Shown piece by piece: positions 45,105 to 53,008 of a DNA stretch of 64,000 nt. The notes under the pieces are model-generated. The model was not told the DNA's origin. It worked only from the letters and a program-made list of their open reading frames with translations, and did not search any database. The stretch spans positions 85,916-149,915 of the forward strand of contig DAYL01000029.1 of NCBI GenBank assembly GCA_002508705.1, given 5' to 3'. Positions within the stretch are counted from its first letter, which is position 1. Every line of letters begins with the position of its first letter. Both the position numbers and the translations under genes were made by a program. Origin of the DNA: Methanoculleus sp. UBA374. GTDB taxonomy: Archaea; Halobacteriota; Methanomicrobia; Methanomicrobiales; Methanoculleaceae.

Positions 45105-45251
45105 ATGACCCGCAGCAGAGGCAGTCCGGACCCCGCTGAAAGACGCAACCGGTGGACCTCCTGGCTTGAGATCGGATCGGTGGTCTTCTACGGGGCGGTG
45201 ATCGTTGTGAGCATCGCGATCGCACTTATGGAACTGCAGATCTGTTTTTGA
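45105..45251 (+). CDS. Small single-helix membrane protein, 48 residues
   Basis: ATG to TGA frame: a polar, Arg-rich N-terminus (MTRSRGSPDPAERRNRW) then one hydrophobic helix (VVFYGAVIVVSIAIALMEL) and a short tail QICF. Composition fits a small membrane protein. It is divergent from marker 8. The 12-base sequence AAATTGCCGTCA, found before both binding-protein genes, also occurs 53 bases upstream here. No family recognised. Confidence 0.45.
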   Translation: MTRSRGSPDPAERRNRWTSWLEIGSVVFYGAVIVVSIAIALMELQICF

Positions 45252-45507
45252 GCAACGGGCCGGTCCCGTCCGCCGACGTTTTCTGAAAGATTGCCCCCGG
45301 GAAGAGGTGAGGCTGGCAAACCGGGCTGGGGGGCAACGGGAATCCCCCATTCCCGTGCCTGCGTCTCGATCAACCCTTCGTATTCACCTCGTCGGGCAAG
45401 GAGGCCCCCTGCGCAAGCAGGGGGAGAAATTGCCCGTAGCAAGCCCCGTACACTTTCGCGCCGCGGGAGTTAGCTTATAGACCGCTGAGCGGCAAATCTT
45501 AGAATCA
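45252..45507 (+). other. Left-flank region of the TnpB element with two hairpins
   Basis: Contains perfect hairpins ACGGGAAT-C5-ATTCCCGT (45336-45356) and CCCCCTGC-GCAA-GCAGGGGG (45405-45424). The second resembles the right-end hairpin at 46959-46978 and is a candidate for the left terminal structure. GCTTATAGACC near 45472 may serve as promoter for tnpB. Confidence 0.5.
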
Positions 45508-46986
45508 ATGGCACTGCGAGTGGTCAGCAATTATCTCCATCTTCCCCGGAAGACGTTCCAGATTCTCGATACGCTCGCGTACCATGCCAAGAGCATGTAT
45601 AACGTAGGACTGTACAACGTCCGGCAACACTACGCTACACACCAGGAAAACACCCAGATCCTTCAAGGGATCCGGCCGGATCTCACCTCGGGGGTTGACA
45701 TCCTGGTCGGATCCTACCTCCCGTTTACCCGGAAGAAGGACTTCCCCTACAAAGCGTGCAGCAACTACGCTCAATCCAAGCCGAACGAGAACTTCGGCCT
45801 CCTGCACAACGACAATGCCCAGCAGACTCTCCGGTCGGTCGAAGAGGCATACAAGAGTTACTTTGAACTGCTGAAGTTGTATCGCACGGGGCAGCTCGAG
45901 TACTGTCCGAGTCCTCCCCACTACCTCCCCAAAGATGGGCGGTTCAAGCTGGCGTTCCCCCGGGCGCACCTGACGATCCGCAACGGGTCCGTGACGCTCG
46001 GCATGTCCCTCACGTTCAGGAAGCAGCATGGCCTGACGGGGAAGGAACTCACCTTCCCGATCCCGCCGTGCATCAAGCCGCACCAGATCCGGGAAGTCGC
46101 GATCCTGCCGGTCAACGGGGGGAAGGCGTACAAGATCGAGTTCTGCTACACCGTACCGAACCAGCCTCAAAACCTTGATCCGAACCAGTACCTCGCTATC
46201 GATCTCGGGCTCACCAACTTTGCGACGATGGTTGACACTGCCACCGGGGCTGCCGTCATTCTTGGCGGTAAGCGTATCAAGTCAATTAACCGGTGGTACA
46301 ACAAGGAGAATGCGCGGTTGCAGAGCATCAAGGACAAGCAGAAAATCGGTGGGATCACGAAGCGGCAGGCCCGGCTGCTGAAAAAGCGGGACTGCCGGAT
46401 CGGGGAAGCGATGAACCGATATGCAGTCTGGATCGTGAACTATGCCCTCCAGCACCGGATCGGCACCGTGATCCTCCCTCGCTGGGACGGGATCAAGGAC
46501 AAGATCAATCACGGCAAGCGGGGGAACCAGAACTTCGTGCAGGTCCCCTATCCCAAGTTCCGGCAGAAACTGAAGAGCAAGTGCGAGTTGTTCGGGATCC
46601 GGTTCGACGATACGCACTCGGAAGCCTACACCTCGCAGGTCGATGCTCTGAACCTTGACCCGATCCGGAAACCTCCCTACGGGAGAACGCGGCGGGTCAA
46701 GAGAGGGTTGTATCAGAGTGCCCGGGATACTCTGATCAATGCCGACGTCAACGGTGCTCTGAATCATTTGAGAAAAGTAGCCAGGGATTCGTCGACCGAA
46801 GGGAGCGTGAGCACCGCTAGGTGCGATTCCGTGGTCCCACGGATAATCGGTAGGGGCCGCGTCAACCGTCCCGTGCGAATAAGGACGTCTTTTGAACCGT
46901 CAACCTTCGCACACATTAAAGTGCAGCCCTGTGCCCCGCAAGGGGCCCCAGCCGCAAGCCCCCTGCGTTAGCGGGGGGTAGTTGAC
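45405..46986 (+). mobile_element. Solo IS200/IS605-family (IS1341-like) TnpB element
   Basis: A tnpB gene with no tnpA. Terminal hairpins stand on both sides: left at 45405-45424, right at 46959-46978 followed by TAGTTGAC, the common right-end sequence of archaeal elements of this kind. The outer left boundary is uncertain. The right end fuses with the 3' end of a trans-sulfuration gene. Confidence 0.7.
45508..46971 (+). CDS. tnpB: TnpB RNA-guided nuclease, zinc-finger-less type
   Basis: A 487-residue TnpB. RuvC-I Asp232 (LAIDLGLTNFAT) and RuvC-III Asp413 (INADVNGALNHLRK) are present. At the RuvC-II strand, where most TnpB read VVVEDL, this one reads TVILPRWDGIK: no Glu. Glu372 in SEAYTSQ could take its place, as in TnpB and Fanzor proteins with a rearranged active site. 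The C4 zinc finger between TSQ and RuvC-III is missing, replaced by a short basic segment (GRTRRVKRGLYQS). C-terminal residues after about 425 are read from the guide-RNA scaffold and are probably not conserved. Confidence 0.9.
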   Translation: MALRVVSNYLHLPRKTFQILDTLAYHAKSMYNVGLYNVRQHYATHQENTQILQGIRPDLTSGVDILVGSYLPFTRKKDFPYKACSNYAQSKPNENFGLLHNDNAQQTLRSVEEAYKSYFELLKLYRTGQLEYCPSPPHYLPKDGRFKLAFPRAHLTIRNGSVTLGMSLTFRKQHGLTGKELTFPIPPCIKPHQIREVAILPVNGGKAYKIEFCYTVPNQPQNLDPNQYLAIDLGLTNFATMVDTATGAAVILGGKRIKSINRWYNKENARLQSIKDKQKIGGITKRQARLLKKRDCRIGEAMNRYAVWIVNYALQHRIGTVILPRWDGIKDKINHGKRGNQNFVQVPYPKFRQKLKSKCELFGIRFDDTHSEAYTSQVDALNLDPIRKPPYGRTRRVKRGLYQSARDTLINADVNGALNHLRKVARDSSTEGSVSTARCDSVVPRIIGRGRVNRPVRIRTSFEPSTFAHIKVQPCAPQGAPAASPLR

Positions 46987-47006
46987 GGGACCCCTGCAAG
47001 CAGACC
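46800..47006 (+). ncRNA. Candidate TnpB guide RNA (omega/reRNA)
   Basis: The tail of tnpB plus right end has the compact, hairpin-rich look of such RNAs: GTGAGCACCGCTAGGTGC and the right-end stem CCCCCTGC-GTTA-GCGGGGGG. The scaffold would end with TAGTTGAC at 46986 and the guide begin at 46987 (GGGACCCCTGCAAGCAGACC). The first 14 guide bases match the flank of the trans-sulfuration gene at 47059-47072. The 5' end is a guess. Confidence 0.5.
46963..47000. repeat. 38-bp direct repeat, copy 1 (element right end)
   Basis: Identical to 47035-47072, 72 bp apart. It comprises the 3' arm of the right-end hairpin, TAGTTGAC and 14 bases of flank. Confidence 0.85.
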
Positions 47007-47034
47007 TGGTTTGGCTGGACAAGAATTACAGTCG

Positions 47035-47072
47035 CTGCGTTAGCGGGGGGTAGTTGACGGGACCCCTGCAAG
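47035..47072. repeat. 38-bp direct repeat, copy 2 (inside the 3' end of the adjacent gene)
   Basis: Second copy; lacks the upstream C-run, so it cannot form the full terminal hairpin. It encodes the last residues of the trans-sulfuration enzyme on the minus strand. Confidence 0.85.
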
Positions 47073-48278
47073 GGCATACTCAAGGTCCGCGCAGAGGTCC
47101 TCGGGGTCCTCAAGACCGACCGAGAGCCGGAAGATCCCGTCGCCCGCGAACGCCCGGTACGACCGTTCCTGCGCCGGGGTCATCCGGAAGGAGGTCCGGA
47201 GCATCTCGTCCGTGGGAAGGTAAAAGACGAGGCTCCGTACGTGGCCGAGCGAGACGGCGTAATGGATGATCGAGAGCCGGTCGGCGAGGATCTTTGCAGC
47301 GTTTGCACCGTCTGCTACCTGAAACGTCAGCATACCGGAGAAGTTTTTGAGCTGGCGCGCCGCCAGAGCATGCTGGGGGTGCGAAGCAAGGCCGGGATAT
47401 ACGACCCGGGTCACCTTCGGGTGATCCTCCAGGAACTTTGCAACGGCAAGGGCCCCTGTTTCGTGGGCTTTCATCCGGAGGGGGAGGGTCGATGCGCCCC
47501 GCTGGATGAGCCAGGCATTGAACGGGCTTAATATTCCGCCGGTCCGGATCTCGACTTCTTTCCTGATGCCGGCCATGTCTTTTCTGTTCCCGAGAACCGC
47601 ACCTCCGATGGCATCCCCGTGCCCGCAGATGTACTTGGTCAGGGAATGGATCACATAGTCGGCGCCAAGTTCGAGCGGGTGGATGCCTATGGGCGAGGCG
47701 AAGGTGGCGTCCACGGCGACCTTCGACCCGTTCTCATGTGCAATGCCGGCGACGGCTTCAATATCGGTCAGACGGAGGATCGGATTTGCCGGCGTCTCCG
47801 CATAGACGAGCCGGGTATTCGGGCGGAGTGCATCCCGGAGGTTCTCCGGATCGGACATGTCGACCTTCGTGACCGATATGCCCAGACGTGGGATGAGTTC
47901 GTTCGTCATCTCCGCCGTCGCGGCATAGGATACGTCGCTGATGACGAGGTGATCTCCCGCGGAGAGGTTGTACAGGAGCAGCGCGGTGACGGCTGCCATG
48001 CCGCTTCCGAACGCCACGGCCGCCTCCGCCCCCTCGAGGGCGGCAAGTTTCTGCTCCAGCTGATCCACGGTCGGGTTCTTCCAGCGGGAGTACAGATAGG
48101 GAGTTGCATCTCCGAAATCTTCGGCGGAGAACGAAGCACCGGCATCGGCGAGGAACGTTGTCGACGTGACGATGCCGGGAGCCGACGCTCGCGTCACGGG
48201 ATCGGGGGTCTCCCCGGCATGGACCGCGTCGGTCATAAGTCCCCGGTGGGGGGTGTTTTTTTCTGTCACTCGTATCAT
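47040..48278 (-). CDS. Cystathionine/methionine gamma-lyase-type PLP enzyme, C-terminus rebuilt by TnpB element
   Basis: A 412-residue trans-sulfuration enzyme: YSRWKNPT, GSGMAAVTALLL, PLP lysine in SLTKYICGHGDAIGG, and FRLSVGLEDPEDLCADLEYAL at the C-terminus. It could be cystathionine gamma-synthase, gamma-lyase or methionine gamma-lyase; sequence alone does not settle this. The last residues (VPSTTPR) are encoded by the element right end, so the native stop has been displaced; the catalytic core is intact. ATG at 48278 is used; ATG at 48236 (MTDAVHAG) fits the family better and is a real alternative. Confidence 0.85.
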   Translation of the reverse strand: MIRVTEKNTPHRGLMTDAVHAGETPDPVTRASAPGIVTSTTFLADAGASFSAEDFGDATPYLYSRWKNPTVDQLEQKLAALEGAEAAVAFGSGMAAVTALLLYNLSAGDHLVISDVSYAATAEMTNELIPRLGISVTKVDMSDPENLRDALRPNTRLVYAETPANPILRLTDIEAVAGIAHENGSKVAVDATFASPIGIHPLELGADYVIHSLTKYICGHGDAIGGAVLGNRKDMAGIRKEVEIRTGGILSPFNAWLIQRGASTLPLRMKAHETGALAVAKFLEDHPKVTRVVYPGLASHPQHALAARQLKNFSGMLTFQVADGANAAKILADRLSIIHYAVSLGHVRSLVFYLPTDEMLRTSFRMTPAQERSYRAFAGDGIFRLSVGLEDPEDLCADLEYALAGVPSTTPR

Positions 48279-48484
48279 ATCCTAAAAAGTCGTTCGCCCA
48301 AAACCGCCGGCCACGCGAGTATCATCACGGGCCGCCGGAGGGAGATCCCCGGAGCATTCCGGTAGAGGCTTGTTGTTACACTCCCGTATTGGAAGGGAGA
48401 AGGGATAGTTCCTCAATTTCGGGCAATTATTGCCGCGTCCTGTTCCGGGCGCCCGACAATGGGGAAATAAGAGATGCCAGCGTT

Positions 48485-48500
48485 CGGCGGCGCACCGCCG
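48485..48500 (-). terminator. Hairpin just after cysS
   Basis: Perfect CGGCGG-N4-CCGCCG, 10 bases past the cysS stop. The 231-bp gap to the next gene otherwise shows a GGCAAT-T-ATTGCC dyad at 48422-48434 and no gene. Confidence 0.4.
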
Positions 48501-48509
48501 GGACCGCGA

Positions 48510-49769
48510 TCAGAGCGACGGGTCGGTTACGGTGATCCCGGCGGCCGTCATCCGCTCGCGGATCATGTCCGAGACCTCGAACTGTTTTTTGGCGCGCAGT
48601 TCCGCCCGGATCTCCTGAAGGACGCGTATGGGCACGCTTGCCTCGCGCAGGAAATTTATTCCGAGGATCTCCCCGAACTCTTTCAAAGCCCCGATATCCC
48701 CGTTCGCGGCGAGTTTCTGGACGGCGGCGAGCGCCATCGGTGTGTTGAGGTCCGATTCCATGGCATCGATGAACGCTTTTCTTCCTTCCCGGTCCTCTCC
48801 GGCATCTTTTTTTGCAGCCGCACGGATATGTTCGAGCGCCCGCGCCGCATGTGCTATTCCCTCTTCGGTGGCCTGAAGCGGGGACCGATAGTGCGACAGC
48901 AGAATATAATATCTCAGGACGTCTTTATTCCAGGTCTTGAGCGCGTCCCTGACGGTGATGAAGTTGCCGAGCGATTTCGACATTTTCTTCCCTTCGACCG
49001 TCAGGAATCCCGTGTGCATCCAATACCTGACCATCGGGTGCTTTCCTTCCATCGATTCCATCTGCGCGATCTCCGCTTCATGGTGGGGAAAGATCAGGTC
49101 CAGCCCCCCGCCGTGGATGTCATACTGCTGCCCGAAGTATTTCTCGGTGACCGCAGTATCCTCGATGTGCCACCCGGGCCGCCCCCGGCCCCAGGGGGAG
49201 TCCCAGGTATACTCTCCGAATTCTCCGAACTTCCAGAGCACAAAGTCCAGAGGTGTGCGTTTTCCTTCGCCGGTTACCCGGCTGATGCGGTCCGTTCCAT
49301 GCTGGCCGGACAGCTCTCCGTTGCGCTCGAACGTACTCACGTCGAAATAGACTCCGGCCTCTGTGACGTATGCCGCGCCGCGCCCGAGCAGGCGCTCCGC
49401 CTGGGATAGGATCTCCGGGATATGCGTGGTGGCGCGGGCATGGTAACTCACCGCATCGATTCCCAGGGAGCGCATGTCCCGGAGGTATGCGGCCTCAAAC
49501 GTTCGTGCGAGTACGCTCTGGGGCACGCCCTCTTCCTTTGCGCGGTTGATGATCTTGTCGTCGACATCGGTGATATTCTGGAGATAGAATACTTCCAGCC
49601 CCGTCCACCGGAGGTACTTCGCCAGGACGTCAAAGACGATGTAGGTCCTGGCGTGACCAAGGTGCGAGTAGTCGTACACCGTCGGGCCGCAGACGAATAA
49701 GTATACCCTGCCAGGGTTACGGGTCACGAGCGGCTCTACGGTTCTCGATAACGTACTGTAGAGGTCCAA
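48510..49769 (-). CDS. cysS: Cysteinyl-tRNA synthetase, TTG start
   Basis: A 419-residue, short class I synthetase. Cys27 in CGPTVYD, HLGH (37-40) as HIGH motif, GRPGWHIE, DIHGGGLDLIFPHHEAEIAQ and KMSKS (262-266). One zinc ligand is changed: Asp204 (WHIEDTAV) stands where most enzymes have Cys (WHIECSAM); Cys27, the FPHH histidine and the following Glu remain. The start is TTG at 49769, because GGAGGAG lies 8 bases upstream and a longer frame would run into tRNA-Cys. Cognate tRNA lies 22 bases upstream on the same strand. Confidence 0.95.
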   Translation of the reverse strand: MDLYSTLSRTVEPLVTRNPGRVYLFVCGPTVYDYSHLGHARTYIVFDVLAKYLRWTGLEVFYLQNITDVDDKIINRAKEEGVPQSVLARTFEAAYLRDMRSLGIDAVSYHARATTHIPEILSQAERLLGRGAAYVTEAGVYFDVSTFERNGELSGQHGTDRISRVTGEGKRTPLDFVLWKFGEFGEYTWDSPWGRGRPGWHIEDTAVTEKYFGQQYDIHGGGLDLIFPHHEAEIAQMESMEGKHPMVRYWMHTGFLTVEGKKMSKSLGNFITVRDALKTWNKDVLRYYILLSHYRSPLQATEEGIAHAARALEHIRAAAKKDAGEDREGRKAFIDAMESDLNTPMALAAVQKLAANGDIGALKEFGEILGINFLREASVPIRVLQEIRAELRAKKQFEVSDMIRERMTAAGITVTDPSL

Positions 49770-49791
49770 GTACCGATCTCCTCCATCGGAC

Positions 49792-49864
49792 GCCGGCGGA
49801 GGGAGTCGAACCCCCAAACATTCGCTTTGCAGGCGAAGGCATTATACCGCTCTGCCACACCGGC
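49792..49864 (-). tRNA. tRNA-Cys (GCA)
   Basis: 73-base cloverleaf on the minus strand: acceptor arms GCCGGTG/CGCCGGC, D arm GCAGAGCGGTATAATGC, anticodon arm TTCGC-CTGCAAA-GCGAA with anticodon GCA, T arm GGGGG-TTCGACT-CCCTC-like. CCA is not encoded. It lies directly upstream of cysS. Confidence 0.95.
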
Positions 49865-50294
49865 TTCGTGCTGCTTCCCGCTTCGCGGTTGCGCGGCCCT
49901 TTCCGGCACACCCGGCTGCCGTACTCTCCGGGAGTGATGTGCCGGTCGTCAACGGCGATCATCGGGTGATCTCTCGTGCCTATGTATCCATCACTTTTAG
50001 TCGTATTGGTTACCGTGAAGGGATACCTCCTGCAGCGGGCCCTCATGGTGCGGTGCCGTCTTGAATGTTTGTCCTGCCCGGAGCCGCCGCCTTTCTGCAG
50101 GATCGCTCCGCATCCATTGATAAAGGAGCCGGAGAGTTGCGGCCCCGTATAAATGGTCTGATGATCCGGATATGCGGGGGTTGTATCCTCCTCGTTTTCG
50201 AGGAAGGCATATCGTCGGCTTTCCGTCGGGACCAGGGCTGACATCTTGCCCTGATATCAAAAGATTTAAGGCGTATGACTGCTACTTTACCGTC
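49865..50294. other. Intergenic region with a structured inverted repeat
   Basis: 430 bp between tRNA-Cys and tspO; it should hold the promoters of both. At 49903-49945 an 8-bp perfect outer stem (CCGGCACA/TGTGCCGG) encloses a 5-bp inner stem (CCCGG/CCGGG) with a one-sided bulge. No protein gene is supported. Confidence 0.5.
50263..50271 (+). promoter_or_regulatory. TATA box of tspO
   Basis: AAGATTTAAGG, 24-32 bases before the GTG at 50295, suggesting a leaderless transcript and supporting that start. Confidence 0.5.
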
Positions 50295-50780
50295 GTGGCA
50301 TCCACATACATCCGGGTTATCCAGTTCCTTGCGGCGATCGCGGTCTGCCTGCTTGCGGGGCTGATCGGGTCGGTCTTCACGACACCCGCCGTTCCGACCT
50401 GGTATGCCGCGCTTGCAAAGCCCGACCTGACCCCTCCGGCGTGGATCTTTGGCCCCACCTGGACGGTGCTCTATATCCTCATGGGCGTCGCGCTTTACTT
50501 CGTCTGGAGCAAGGGGTGGGGGCAGAAGAACGTGCAGGTCGCCATGACGATCTTCGCCGTCCAACTGGCCTTGAATGTCCTCTGGTCGTACTTCTTCTTC
50601 GGACTGCAGTCACCGTTCTTCGCTCTCCTCGGGATCGTGCTCCTCTGGGTTGCTATCCTCATGACGATCGGCGCCTTCTACCGGGTCTCCGTGCCCGCGG
50701 CGGTGTTGCTCGTCCCCTACCTCCTCTGGGTGAGTTTCGCGGCGTATCTCAACTACGGCATCTACGTTCTCAATCCGTAA
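50295..50780 (+). CDS. tspO: TspO/MBR family membrane protein
   Basis: A 161-residue protein with five helices. Family motifs WYAALAKPDLTPPAWIFGPTWTVLYILMGVAL and ALNVLWSYFFFGLQSP, and WVSFAAYLNYGIYVLN at the end. TspO proteins bind porphyrins and related ligands in the membrane; in archaea the role is open. GTG start from promoter distance and family length; the frame is open further upstream. Confidence 0.93.
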   Translation: MASTYIRVIQFLAAIAVCLLAGLIGSVFTTPAVPTWYAALAKPDLTPPAWIFGPTWTVLYILMGVALYFVWSKGWGQKNVQVAMTIFAVQLALNVLWSYFFFGLQSPFFALLGIVLLWVAILMTIGAFYRVSVPAAVLLVPYLLWVSFAAYLNYGIYVLNP

Positions 50781-50841
50781 AAATGACCTATTTTCCGGGG
50801 GCAAGGCCCCCGGCGCCGGGATTTGTGAAAGATGTCGGGCG

Positions 50842-51444
50842 TCAGCGTTTATCGATCTGCCGCCAGACGTGGACGAACCGCTGCAGTGCGGTGTAGTGTC
50901 CGAATATCCCGAATATGACGAGGAGCCACCCGAGGAAGTTCATGCCATATATCGTTTCCGGGAGCAGCACCGTGAGCGCGCCGGCGATGATGATCAGCAC
51001 CAGGCGGTCCGCCCGGCCGAGGATGCCCCCGTAGTACCTGCCGACCCCGACGGCCTGCGCCTGGGTGCCGAGGTACGAAGACATCAGGACGCCGGTCAGG
51101 GCGAAGACGCCGATCGGCCAGGGGGCGGCGCCGCCTGCGAAGATGCCGGTGATGATGAATATGTCGGCGTAGCGGTCGATGACGTGGTCGAGGAAGTCGC
51201 CCCGAAGGCCCGCGGCCCCCGTGTCCCGTGCGAGCGCTCCGTCAAGAGCGTCGAAGACGGCGTTCAGGACGACCATGACGATCCCGAGCACGACGCCCCC
51301 GGCATAGAACGCTATACCCGCGAGTATCGATACGAAGAAAGATGCAACGGTGAGCCCGTTCGGGGTGAGCCCGATCTTCTTTGCCAGGTTCACCATGGGC
51401 TGAATGATGCCCTGCATCTGCGGCCGGAACTGGTCCAGTGTCAT
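50842..51444 (-). CDS. CDP-alcohol phosphatidyltransferase
   Basis: A 200-residue integral membrane enzyme with the CDP-alcohol motif: D-A-L-D-G-A-L-A-R followed by G-L-R-G-D-F-L-D-H-V-I-D (about 65-88). It would join a CDP-activated archaeol (or CDP-sugar alcohol) to a polar head such as inositol phosphate, serine or glycerol phosphate; the acceptor cannot be read from sequence. It starts in an ATGA overlap with the kinase gene before it. Confidence 0.88.
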   Translation of the reverse strand: MTLDQFRPQMQGIIQPMVNLAKKIGLTPNGLTVASFFVSILAGIAFYAGGVVLGIVMVVLNAVFDALDGALARDTGAAGLRGDFLDHVIDRYADIFIITGIFAGGAAPWPIGVFALTGVLMSSYLGTQAQAVGVGRYYGGILGRADRLVLIIIAGALTVLLPETIYGMNFLGWLLVIFGIFGHYTALQRFVHVWRQIDKR

Positions 51445-51953
51445 GCCCCGGGCTCCAGATACCCTGTCCAGTCGATGGACCCGTAGGACGCCGGCAGTTC
51501 CCCGCGAATAAACTGCTCTATCCGGTCCGCACACTCGCCGACCGGGAGATCGGTCGTATCCACCTCAAGGACGCGCTCTCCCGGATGCTCTTCCAGCGTC
51601 TCGATCAGGATGACGTCGAGCGCCTCCGCCTCGACGTTCTCGGCGACCTTCCCGGCGGGATAGTTCCTCGGCATAAGGCGTTTCCGGAGGACGTCCGGCC
51701 GGCACCGGAGGACCACCACCCGGTCGCAGGGGAGGAGGTGTGCGAGGTGGCCCTCGACGATCCCGTCGACCGGCTCGAACTCTTCCGCCCACCGGTCGAC
51801 GTCCACCACCAGGGTCTCGCGGCAGGGGTCCTCCTCGATGACGTAGGGCCGCACGGTATCGGTCAGCCGGACGACCCGGTGGCCCCGCTGTTCGAGTTCC
51901 GCCGCAACGGACGTTTTTCCGGTTCCCGGCGTGCCGGTGAGGCCTGTCATCAT
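51441..51953 (-). CDS. AK6/Fap7-type adenylate kinase-like NTPase
   Basis: A 170-residue P-loop protein: GTPGTGKTS (Walker A, about 6-14), DTVRPYVIEEDPCRETLVVDVDR and VVVLRCRPDVLRKRL. This pattern is that of archaeal adenylate kinase AK6, whose eukaryotic relative Fap7 acts in 40S ribosome maturation. Starts within the hisC stop (ATGA). Confidence 0.88.
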   Translation of the reverse strand: MMTGLTGTPGTGKTSVAAELEQRGHRVVRLTDTVRPYVIEEDPCRETLVVDVDRWAEEFEPVDGIVEGHLAHLLPCDRVVVLRCRPDVLRKRLMPRNYPAGKVAENVEAEALDVILIETLEEHPGERVLEVDTTDLPVGECADRIEQFIRGELPASYGSIDWTGYLEPGA

Positions 51954-53008
51954 AGGTCGCGAATCGCCTCGAGGAATCGAACGTTTTCCCATTCTTCGCC
52001 GATGCTGACCCGGATATAGTGGTCTCCGAGCCCCGGGAAACTGGTGCAGGACCGGACGAGGACTCCCCTCGCCGCAAGGTGTTCCACCGCCTCATCACCC
52101 GTGCAGGGAGCGACGTCGATCATGACAAAATTTGCGTCCGAGGGGAACGTCGTAAACGGGGTCTCATTCCGGAACCGCAGCCTCCACCGCCGGACGTGGT
52201 CGCGGACCTCGCGCACCCGGTCGGGGTCCGCGAGCGCCCCGACGGCAGCCGCTGCGGAGACCGAGTTCAACGCAAACGGCGTCGCCGCCCGGCGATAAAA
52301 CGGCTCCAGCCACTTGGGTGCGAAGGCGTAGCCGACCCGCAACCCGGCAAGGGCGAAGATCTTCGACATCGTCCGTCCGAGGACCAGGTTGTCGTGCCGC
52401 CGCATGAGGGGCCGGTAGTCGATATCTGAAAAGTCGACGTAGGCGTTGTCGAGGAAGAGCAGCCCCTCCGTCTCCTCGAGGATCTCCTCGACCGTTTCGG
52501 GGGAGACCGAGTTCCCCGTGGGGTTGTTCGGGGAGCAGAGGAAGGCGAGTTTCGCCCCCCGCGAGGCTTCAATGAACTCTGCCGGATCGACCGAGAAGTC
52601 CTCCCGGCGGGGGACGTTCACGACCCGGGCGCCGTGCGCCGCGGCCGCGAGCCCGTAGAACGAGAAGGTGGGGGTCGAGACGACCACCGCTTCCCCGGGC
52701 TCGACGACCGTCCGGATGACCGTCTCGATGACGCCGTCCATCCCCGCACCGGTGACGAACCGGTAGTCACCGTGGTAGCGGCGGAGAGCCTCGACGAGCG
52801 CCGCCGTCCGTTCGTCCGGGTAGCGATTGACCGTCCCGAGCGCAGCCGTCGCTGCTTCGATTGCGGCCGGTGTCGGCGGCCGGGGATTCTCGTTGCTTGC
52901 AAGGCGGGCCACCCGGTCGATGCCGTGCTCCCGCGCGACGTCCTCCGCCTTCTTCGCGTAGGAGTAGCCGTTCGCTCCCGCGAAGCACGCTCTAACCAAG
53001 CGCCGCAT
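51950..53008 (-). CDS. hisC: Histidinol-phosphate aminotransferase
   Basis: A 352-residue fold I aminotransferase: LASNENPRPPTPAAIEA, NRYPDERT, SPNNPTGN, DNAYVDFSD, and PLP lysine in RTMSKIFALAGLRVGYAFA. The family and the arrangement within an amino-acid and nucleotide operon support HisC. Start is uncertain: GTG 53017, ATG 53008 and TTG 53002 are possible, all overlapping the argD end. Confidence 0.9.
   Translation of the reverse strand: MRRLVRACFAGANGYSYAKKAEDVAREHGIDRVARLASNENPRPPTPAAIEAATAALGTVNRYPDERTAALVEALRRYHGDYRFVTGAGMDGVIETVIRTVVEPGEAVVVSTPTFSFYGLAAAAHGARVVNVPRREDFSVDPAEFIEASRGAKLAFLCSPNNPTGNSVSPETVEEILEETEGLLFLDNAYVDFSDIDYRPLMRRHDNLVLGRTMSKIFALAGLRVGYAFAPKWLEPFYRRAATPFALNSVSAAAAVGALADPDRVREVRDHVRRWRLRFRNETPFTTFPSDANFVMIDVAPCTGDEAVEHLAARGVLVRSCTSFPGLGDHYIRVSIGEEWENVRFLEAIRDL

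Noticed and set aside
45188-45442. Minus-strand frame left of the TnpB element as the lost native end of the trans-sulfuration gene
   Set aside because: If the element inserted in the gene end, native codons could lie here, but the left boundary is unclear and the translation does not resemble the family C-terminus.
46963-47072. CRISPR-like repeat-spacer
   Set aside because: Only two copies with one 34-bp gap, and the repeat is explained by the element right end and its flank.
49770-49817. Longer N-terminus of cysteinyl-tRNA synthetase
   Set aside because: It would read through the 3' part of tRNA-Cys; the TTG start has a GGAGGAG site at proper distance.
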